From JAKLDO01 sp035354435 (GTDB taxonomy: Bacteria; UBP6; UBA1177): 5,493 nucleotides of DNA. The notes beneath the pieces are model-generated. The model had not been told where the DNA came from. It worked only from the letters and a program-made list of their open reading frames with translations, and searched no databases. A program made the translations under genes and the position numbers. Where the stretch lies: NCBI GenBank assembly GCA_035354435.1, contig DAOQAY010000170.1, forward strand, positions 1 through 5,493. The letters are read 5' to 3'. Positions 1 to 5,493 of the stretch are shown here, one piece after another; position 1 is the first letter of the stretch; each line of letters opens with the position of its first letter.

Positions 1-3000
1 AATACTATCAAAATTCATGAATACGCTGTTTAACCCTCTGATAAGTGCCGTGTACAGTCACGAAGGTTTTATAACAAATTTTGCAGGAGATGCTTTCACT
101 GCTGTTTTTAAGGATGACAATGGTGTCAGTGCAGTAGCAGCTGCTATTGAGATAAGGTCTTTTTTTTATAATAATCCGGTTCTTGAAAATAAGGGATGGT
201 CTTTCAAGATATCTTCAAAAGCCGGTATTTCATGCGGAAAGCTGAGATGGACTGCTGTGCAAAGCGATGGTCTGGAGCATTTCCTGTTTTTCGGGAAAGT
301 AGTTGACGAGGCTGCTGAAGCTGAGCACTGCTGTTGCGGCAATTCGATATGTGTAAATCCAGAAGTTCGTGTTTCAATTGATAAAAAAGCACTGTTTTCT
401 GTTAACGAAGAGGGTGCTTTTGTCGAGGATCTGATAGAGGTTCCGGCTCATTCAACTTCGTATTTTAATGTTGATCAGAATGTTTTAAAACGGTTTATTC
501 CGAGTACGGTTCTAGAACAGACCATACACGGTGAGTTCCGTGAGGTTATCTCTCTTTTTATTTCATATAAAATGCCGGAAAAATTTAGCGATATTGATAA
601 TATAGTCCATTTCTTCGCATCATCAGTTCAGAAATACGGAGGATATATAAGCGGATTTGATTTCGGAGATAAGGGTGCGACACTGCTGGCTCTTTTCGGT
701 GCTCCTGTAAGTTACGAAGATAATCTTGAAAGAGCCGTGAACTGTATTGCCGATATAAGAAAAAATTGCAGTGTTCCGATGAGATCGGGAATAACTGAAG
801 GTATTGCGTACGCCGGGTTCACCGGAAGTCTTCAGCGATCTGCCTATACAGCACTGGGTGATGATGTTAATCTTGCTGCAAGAGTGATGATGGCGGCTCC
901 TTTCGGATCAGACTGGATAACAGGAAAGGCGGCTCAAAAAGCTTTGAGTGTTGCAATTCTTGAATTTGCCGGCAGACATCTGTTTAAGGGGATAGATAAA
1001 GAGATCGAAGTTTTTGCAATAAAGGGAAGACTGATAAAAGAGGAATCTGTTTCGTTCTCTACTGCATTTACAGGAAGAGAGGCGGAGCTTACAAGCCTGA
1101 TTGAAGCAGGACAGAACTCAAAGAATGCAAGCCGGCTCGGTGTTTATACAATCTACGGAGAAGCAGGTATCGGCAAGTCAAGGCTTATCTATGAAGTCAA
1201 AAAGAGACTTGAGAGCTATTTTATGGTGCTGAACCTTAATACCGATACGATATTAAGGCAGTCAATGAATATGTTCAATCAGTTTTTTCAACGGTTTTTT
1301 GATCAGAATGAAAATCTGCCGGATGATGATAACAGGTGCAATTTTGAGAAAATATGGCAGGGGATTTCGTCAGAACTTGCTGAAGGTAAAGATAATTTTG
1401 AATCATTGAAGCCTTACATCGGAGCGTTATCAGGGATTTTCTGGAAAGGTTCGGTCTATGACATTCTCGATGCTAAAAGCAGATATGAGAACACTCTTTT
1501 TGCTGTTGCAAATTTTTTCGGAGTTCTGTCTGAAAAGAAGCCTCTGCTTATTGTGCTTGATGATATGCATGCCGTTGACAGTGACTCGCTTGAAGTTGTA
1601 AAGACTATGGTGAAAAGGCTCGCAGACAGACCTGTTGCGGTCTATATCCTTGCAAGGCTCAATGATGACGGTTCAAAAACAGATTTTATTCCGGATGGAA
1701 ACTCGAAAGTTGTCGTTATGGACAGGCTTCTTGAATCGGATGTGCCGGGATTTATTGAAAATGTGCTGAATGGTCAAAGTAGCACTGAACTGAGCCGGTT
1801 TGTCTTTTCAAGAAGCAACGGAAACCCTTTTTTTATGGAGCAGCTTGTCCTTTTTATGAATGAAAGAGGATACTTACAAAAGAAAGATGATGCCTTTTCG
1901 TTGAAAATGGATGACATAGAAGTTCCGGGTGAAGTAAATTCTCTTCTTGTTAGCCGTCTTGACAGGCTGACGGCAAAATTAAAAGATCTTGTTTTCAATG
2001 CTTCTGTGCTTGGAAATGACATTGATCTGCTAATTCTGAATGAGATCACAAGTGAAAAAAATATAAAATCCCTTCTTAAAGAGGGTGTTGAAGAACTTAT
2101 ATGGAATGAAGCGTCAAAGGTCATCTATTCTTTCAGACATGCGCTGCTTCGGGATGCGGCATATTCGATGCAGCTTACGGACAGACTTAAAGAGATACAC
2201 AGCAAGGTTGCTTTGGCGATAGAGACCAATTATCCCGGTGAAGAAAAGTTCTTTTCGTCGCTTGCGTTTCACTATGAGAAAGCGGCGGAAAGCGAACGGG
2301 AGATCATATATCTTAAAAAAGCTGCTGACTATGCAAAAGCCCAGTATCACAACAGTGATGCTGTCAAGATGTATGAAAAGCTGATGAGAAAACTCAATAA
2401 AGACGAGGAGTTGATCGAATCAGGTCATTTGCTGGGAAGTGTTTACAAGATATCCGGCAAGTGGGATATGGCTGAAAAGATATTCAGGGAAAGTCTTATG
2501 CGTGCTGAAAACACCGGGAACGAACTTTTTTTTGCCGCGAGTATGAAAGAGCTAGCCTACATGCTTCTTGAAAAAGGAAGATATGACGAAGCCCAGCCGC
2601 TTCTTGACAGAGCTGTAGAGCTATATAGAAAACTTGATGAAATCAAGGGTGAGGGCGATGTCGAAGGATACAGAGGGCTGATACATTATTATAAAGGCGA
2701 GCTTGATGATGCAATAGAGCATTTTACGAAAAGGCTTGAGCTTGCAGAGATCATCGGTGACAAAACTGCTAAAGCCCTGTCTTACAGATATCTTGGCGGT
2801 GTTTCATATTACCGAAGTGACTATAAGACGGCGCTTGATTATTACTGCAATCAGCTTGCAATATCAAAAGAGACCTGCAATATTCTGGATATTGCCGTTG
2901 CAGAGAACAATCTCGGGCTGGTCTATTCGCATCTTAACGATTTTAAAAATGCCGCACATTTCTACCAGAAAGCACTTGATACATACCGAAAGATCAGTAT

Positions 3001-3628
3001 CAGGCAGTATATATGCTACACTTCGAACAACCTCGGTGAGCTTAAATTCTGGCTCGGTGAATATGATGAAGCTGAAAAACTGTTCAAGGAGCAGTTGGAT
3101 ATTGCAACTGAACTTGGAATAAAAAGGCACATTTCGATTGCTTATAACATGCTTGGTAATATTAATAGAAAGAACAGAGATTTTGAGCAGGCTTTAAGCT
3201 ACTATGACAAGGCTATTGCAATTGGTGAAGAACTTAATGTTCAAACTATACTGTGCGAATATTATTACGAAAAAGCGTCGCTTTTTTATGAAATGAAAAG
3301 ATTTGACGAATCACTGGTACTTGCTGAGAAAGCGCTGAAAATGAGTTCCGAAGTCAACAGGCTCGATTTCCACTTCCGGAGTATGCTCCTGAAATGGAAG
3401 ATAATTTCGAAAGACGACCGCGAGCTGGCTGTTGAGATGATGCTGAAAATGTTCGAAAGCAGTAAAAAGGACGAAGATATAGCCGAACTTAATTACAATC
3501 TTTATTATTTAACGGGTGAATTGATCTATTCCGAAAAAGCTTTGAAGCTTTACGAAGCTCTTTATAACGAGGCTCCGAAAGCGGCATATCGCGAAAAACT
3601 CGATTCTCTTAAATCTGTTCAGGGTTAA
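1..3628 (+). CDS. Class III nucleotide cyclase with tandem C1-C2 domains, STAND/AAA_16 ATPase and TPR repeats (5' partial)
   Basis: Likely a cytosolic signalling enzyme making cAMP (or cGMP) from the nucleoside triphosphate. The frame is open to the left edge; the ATG at 17 lies inside the first cyclase domain, so the true start is upstream. Residues are numbered from that ATG. C1 (to about 118) has FAGD with metal-type Asp25, but GKVVDEAAE (93-101) replaces the usual Asn and Arg with Asp97 and Glu101. C2 (about 173-337) has GDDVNLAAR (281-289) with Asn285 and Arg289 intact, but Ser183 and Ala221 at the two metal-Asp positions. The ATPase module begins near 351: Walker A GEAGIGKS (381-388), Walker B LLIVLDD (510-516), a GNPFF motif (602-606), and a winged-helix-like end with FRHALLRDAAY (706-716). 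About nine TPR or TPR-like units span 764-1112. I see no signal peptide or membrane segment in the visible part. The order matches mammalian soluble adenylyl cyclase (ADCY10) and related bacterial proteins. Nucleotide specificity and the activating ligand are unknown. Family call sure; physiological role not. Confidence 0.93.
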   Translation, partial: ILSKFMNTLFNPLISAVYSHEGFITNFAGDAFTAVFKDDNGVSAVAAAIEIRSFFYNNPVLENKGWSFKISSKAGISCGKLRWTAVQSDGLEHFLFFGKVVDEAAEAEHCCCGNSICVNPEVRVSIDKKALFSVNEEGAFVEDLIEVPAHSTSYFNVDQNVLKRFIPSTVLEQTIHGEFREVISLFISYKMPEKFSDIDNIVHFFASSVQKYGGYISGFDFGDKGATLLALFGAPVSYEDNLERAVNCIADIRKNCSVPMRSGITEGIAYAGFTGSLQRSAYTALGDDVNLAARVMMAAPFGSDWITGKAAQKALSVAILEFAGRHLFKGIDKEIEVFAIKGRLIKEESVSFSTAFTGREAELTSLIEAGQNSKNASRLGVYTIYGEAGIGKSRLIYEVKKRLESYFMVLNLNTDTILRQSMNMFNQFFQRFFDQNENLPDDDNRCNFEKIWQGISSELAEGKDNFESLKPYIGALSGIFWKGSVYDILDAKSRYENTLFAVANFFGVLSEKKPLLIVLDDMHAVDSDSLEVVKTMVKRLADRPVAVYILARLNDDGSKTDFIPDGNSKVVVMDRLLESDVPGFIENVLNGQSSTELSRFVFSRSNGNPFFMEQLVLFMNERGYLQKKDDAFSLKMDDIEVPGEVNSLLVSRLDRLTAKLKDLVFNASVLGNDIDLLILNEITSEKNIKSLLKEGVEELIWNEASKVIYSFRHALLRDAAYSMQLTDRLKEIHSKVALAIETNYPGEEKFFSSLAFHYEKAAESEREIIYLKKAADYAKAQYHNSDAVKMYEKLMRKLNKDEELIESGHLLGSVYKISGKWDMAEKIFRESLMRAENTGNELFFAASMKELAYMLLEKGRYDEAQPLLDRAVELYRKLDEIKGEGDVEGYRGLIHYYKGELDDAIEHFTKRLELAEIIGDKTAKALSYRYLGGVSYYRSDYKTALDYYCNQLAISKETCNILDIAVAENNLGLVYSHLNDFKNAAHFYQKALDTYRKISIRQYICYTSNNLGELKFWLGEYDEAEKLFKEQLDIATELGIKRHISIAYNMLGNINRKNRDFEQALSYYDKAIAIGEELNVQTILCEYYYEKASLFYEMKRFDESLVLAEKALKMSSEVNRLDFHFRSMLLKWKIISKDDRELAVEMMLKMFESSKKDEDIAELNYNLYYLTGELIYSEKALKLYEALYNEAPKAAYREKLDSLKSVQG

Positions 3629-3629
3629 A

Positions 3630-4885
3630 ATGATCTCTTTTAAAATCGAAAAAACACACAACAAGGCTAGAACTGGCATAATCGCTACGCCTCATGGTGA
3701 GATAAAAACTCCGATCTTCATGCCGGTAGGCACGCAGGGAACAGTTAAAGCGGTTCTTCCTGATCAGCTTGAAGAGCTCGGAGCACAGATAATTCTTGGA
3801 AATACCTACCATCTTTTTCTCCGTCCGGGTCACGATCTGATCAAAGAAACTTTCGGGTCGCTTCACAAAATGATGAACTGGAATAGGCCCATCCTCACAG
3901 ATTCAGGCGGATTTCAGGTCTTCAGTCTCGGACCTTTGCGGAAGATCAAAGAAGAAGGTGTGTACTTCGCAAGTCATCTTGACGGNNNNNNNNNNNNNNN
4001 NNNNNNNNNNNNNNNNNNNNNNNNNNNNNNNNNNNNNNNNNNNNNNNNNNNNNNNNNNNNNNNNNNNNNNNNNNNNNNNNNNNNNGACCTTTGCGGAAGA
4101 TCAAAGAAGAAGGTGTGTACTTCGCAAGTCATCTTGACGGCTCCAAACGGTTTATTTCGCCTGAAATATCGATTGAGATACAGGAAGCTCTCGGAAGTGA
4201 CATAATGATGGCTTTTGATGAGTGTCCATCGCTGCCTTGTACCCGTGATTATATGATTGATTCTATGGATCGAACGACCCGATGGGCGAAAAGGTGTCTT
4301 GATGCAAAGAAGACCGATGCGGCACTTTTCGGTATTTTTCAGGGTGGAGTTGATATATTTTTAAGGAAAAAACATCTTGAAGATATTTCTACACTTCCTT
4401 TCGACGGATTTGCAATAGGCGGTCTGAGCGTTGGTGAAGAAAAGGATGATATGTATAAGATCATTGAGGAAGTTGCTTATCTGATGCCCGAAAATAAGCC
4501 GAGATATCTGATGGGTGTCGGTACTCCGAGAGACATTGTTAAAGCGATAATGGAAGGTATCGACATGTTCGACTGTGTCATGCCGACAAGAAATGCAAGA
4601 AATGGGCAACTTTTTACCTGGTCGGGGACACTCAACATAAAAAGAGAGGAATTTCAAAGAGATACAAAGTCGATAGATGAGAAATGCGACTGCTATACAT
4701 GCCGTAATTTCAGCCGGTCATATCTGCGTCATCTTTACAAAGCAGGTGAATATTTATCTCCGATACTCAATTCTATACACAATCTCCATTTTTACCTCGA
4801 ACTCGTAAAAACCGCCCGTATCCACATCGAAAACTGCACTATCGAAGAATTCTATAAAGAAATATCAAAGGTTTATGAAAGGTGA
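3630..4885 (+). CDS. tgt: tRNA-guanine(34) transglycosylase (queuosine biosynthesis), interrupted only by an assembly gap
   Basis: Exchanges guanine 34 in the GUN anticodons of tRNA-Asp, -Asn, -His and -Tyr for preQ1 (queuine in some bacteria), the base-insertion step of queuosine synthesis, in the cytosol. In the raw sequence the frame breaks at 100 Ns, but both sides of the gap carry the same 55 bases. Removing the Ns plus one copy (155 bases) leaves 1,101 nt, a continuous 366-residue protein of normal family length. In corrected numbering: TDSGGFQVFSL with Asp91 (general acid/base), AFDECP with Asp145, GGLSVGE (212-218), FDCVMPTRNARNG with nucleophile Asp263, and zinc ligands Cys301, Cys303, Cys306 (CDCYTC) and His332. 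These sit one residue from the E. coli enzyme's Asp264, Cys302/304/307 and His333. Start: ATG one base after the cyclase stop, with a weak AGGG (3621-3624) 5 nt upstream, suggesting translational coupling. No queA or other queuosine gene is visible. An automatic caller would report two fragments, the second starting falsely at the TTG at 4091. Confidence 0.97.
3931..4140 (+). repeat. Artefactual 55-bp direct repeat flanking the gap (3931-3985 and 4086-4140)
   Basis: The two copies are identical over all 55 bases. Copy 1 ends exactly at the last base before the Ns and copy 2 begins at the first base after them, as expected for a contig-end overlap. Both encode the same TGT segment, starting in Gly101 and ending in Gly119. 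A 55-base overlap equals a common de Bruijn k-mer size, which fits this origin. It is not believed to be a real genomic repeat, because a real copy would break a conserved catalytic domain. Confidence 0.93.
3986..4085. other. Assembly gap of exactly 100 Ns inside tgt
   Basis: A run of exactly 100 N, the conventional placeholder for a gap of unknown size. It is bordered on both sides by the same 55-base sequence, and the tgt reading frame closes perfectly when the Ns and one copy are dropped. The most economical reading is that no genomic sequence is missing: two contigs overlapping by 55 bases were scaffolded rather than merged. True coordinates downstream would be 155 bases smaller. Confidence 0.97.
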
Positions 4886-4963
4886 GAAATTATAAATTTG
4901 ACTGCTTTATGAAAAACAGCACAATGATTTCAACTTGTTTGGTGTTTTTAGGGAGATAAATAA
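4886..4963 (+). promoter_or_regulatory. Intergenic spacer with candidate sigma-70-type promoter for the downstream ATPase gene
   Basis: The 78-base spacer after tgt contains TTGACT (4898-4903, five of six matches to the -35 consensus), then 16 bases, then CACAAT (4920-4925, four of six matches to the -10 consensus). A transcript would start around 4931-4933, giving a leader of roughly 30 nt. The spacing is acceptable but the -10 is weak and AT-rich DNA yields such matches by chance. I see no GC-rich hairpin with a T-run, so read-through from tgt is also possible. Confidence 0.35.
4951..4955 (+). promoter_or_regulatory. Shine-Dalgarno site that fixes the ATPase gene start
   Basis: GGGAG lies 8 nt before the ATG at 4964, a good bacterial ribosome-binding site and spacing. 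An in-frame TAA at 4961-4963 directly precedes that ATG, so the frame cannot begin further upstream. The next in-frame ATG (4982, codon 7) has no comparable site. Confidence 0.8.
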
Positions 4964-5493
4964 ATGAAAATTGAAAAGTTAATGCTTTATAGTCATCCAT
5001 TTTTTGGAAATCAGGAAGTCAGTTTCAAAGATTCCAATGGTAAAGTTCTCAACACAATCGTTTTCGCCGGAAACAACGGAAATGGAAAAACCACAATCCT
5101 TGAAACCATCTTTGATATTATGACCGCTGTAACTCACCAGTACAGCAGAGTAGTTCTAAACTTGAACAATTTATACGAAAAGAAAATTGTAAAAGCATCA
5201 AAAAATAATCCTTTATTTGAAACTGATGTTATAAATGACTTCAGTTTTTCATCGGAGTCTCATTTTTTTAACGATTTGCTAACAAGAATAGATTTGAAAG
5301 TCAGACCAAAAATTATTTATATGCCTGCGGAGATCTCTTTTGAAAAACTTTCGGTGAAAGAAAAATCATATGTATATAGTTATTCCCCTAAAAACATAAT
5401 TGATAAAAAAATGATTAATGATGTGCCGACATATATCTCATCCAAGATATTGGATTCTTTGATGAAAAATGAAAATATGACTGCCAAGGAAGC
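4964..5493 (+). CDS. P-loop AAA-family ATPase, SMC/RecF/OLD-like N-terminus (3' partial)
   Basis: The first 176 codons are visible and the frame is open to the right edge. The protein starts MKIEKLMLYSHPFFGNQEV, a beta-strand layout typical of ABC-ATPase-like SMC/RecF/OLD proteins, followed by strand TIVFA and Walker A GNNGNGKT (residues 36-43, Lys42 and Thr43 binding phosphate and Mg). Later in the fragment comes PKIIYMPAE (about 115-123). The Walker B, signature and any C-terminal domain (such as TOPRIM) are not in view, so the subfamily cannot be set. Proteins of this type occur as DNA-metabolism enzymes and as ATPase subunits of phage-defence systems, usually beside a nuclease or other effector; that is family knowledge, not seen here. 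GC in 4981-5493 is about 31% against about 42% in sampled tgt sequence, suggesting different ancestry. ATPase call confident, role unknown. Confidence 0.88.
   Translation, partial: MKIEKLMLYSHPFFGNQEVSFKDSNGKVLNTIVFAGNNGNGKTTILETIFDIMTAVTHQYSRVVLNLNNLYEKKIVKASKNNPLFETDVINDFSFSSESHFFNDLLTRIDLKVRPKIIYMPAEISFEKLSVKEKSYVYSYSPKNIIDKKMINDVPTYISSKILDSLMKNENMTAKE

Noticed and set aside
17..19. ATG at 17 as the true start of the cyclase gene
   Set aside because: The frame is open upstream to the window edge (ILSKF precedes the Met), there is no ribosome-binding site, and starting here would delete the first half of the C1 cyclase domain.
160..167. Run of eight T as a possible slippage or assembly-error site in the cyclase
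   Set aside because: The cyclase frame continues correctly through it and the domain alignment holds on both sides, so there is no sign of a frameshift.
204..3866. Antisense and out-of-frame open stretches over the cyclase and the start of tgt (for example 1774-2124 minus, 2736-3122 plus, 2864-3130 minus)
   Set aside because: They lie inside well-supported coding sequence, have no recognisable domain, and look like by-products of the coding composition of the real genes.
4361..4657. Antisense open stretch within the 3' half of tgt
   Set aside because: It lies opposite highly conserved TGT sequence, including the nucleophile region, and its translation shows no family signal.
3630..4885. tgt as a frameshifted pseudogene or two separate genes
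   Set aside because: The frame change comes from 100 Ns plus a duplicated 55 bases (155 bases, not a multiple of 3). The merged sequence is a full-length TGT with all key residues.
4887..4899. Perfect palindrome AAATT-ATA-AATTT just after the tgt stop, considered as terminator or operator
   Set aside because: The stem is only five A/T pairs with no following T-run, too weak for an intrinsic terminator. In AT-rich DNA such short palindromes are expected by chance.
1..5493. The three genes as one undescribed system
   Set aside because: The ATPase is separated by a spacer and differs strongly in GC, tgt is a housekeeping enzyme, and nothing in the sequence ties the functions together beyond the cyclase-tgt adjacency.

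Overview
The window looks like a bacterial chromosomal contig, probably from a scaffolded metagenome or draft assembly. It holds three protein-coding genes, all on the + strand, and no RNA gene, mobile element or CRISPR array that I can see. GC is about 40-42% in sampled stretches of the first two genes and about 31% in the last 0.5 kb. The taxon cannot be fixed from this. A large multidomain cyclase plus a standard bacterial tgt at about 40% GC would suit a free-living or gut/sediment anaerobe, for example of the FCB supergroup, but that is only a guess.

Positions 1-3628 hold the 3' part (at least 1,203 residues) of a very large class III nucleotide cyclase. Its order is a C1 cyclase domain cut by the window edge, a C2 cyclase domain, a STAND/AAA_16-type ATPase module with winged-helix-like region, and about nine TPR repeats. 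The two cyclase domains are degenerate in complementary ways. C1 keeps a metal-binding Asp but lacks the transition-state Asn/Arg, and C2 keeps Asn/Arg but lacks both metal Asp residues. They should therefore build one active site between them, as in mammalian soluble adenylyl cyclase (sAC, ADCY10), which has the same domain order.

Positions 3630-4885 hold tgt, queuine/preQ1 tRNA-guanine transglycosylase, starting one base after the cyclase stop. In the raw sequence it appears broken by 100 Ns at 3986-4085. The 55 bases before the gap (3931-3985) are identical to the 55 bases after it (4086-4140). Removing the Ns and one copy gives an uninterrupted 366-residue TGT with all catalytic and zinc residues. 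The break is an unmerged contig overlap, not biology.

After a 78-base spacer with a possible promoter and a clear Shine-Dalgarno sequence, positions 4964-5493 hold the first 176 codons of an AT-rich P-loop ATPase that runs off the window. It resembles the SMC/RecF/OLD-like AAA proteins common in accessory and defence loci, but its identity and partners lie outside the window.

The cyclase and tgt are arranged as a translationally coupled pair. The ATPase looks like a separate transcription unit of different composition. I see no evidence that the three form one system. The most interesting content is the sAC-like cyclase.
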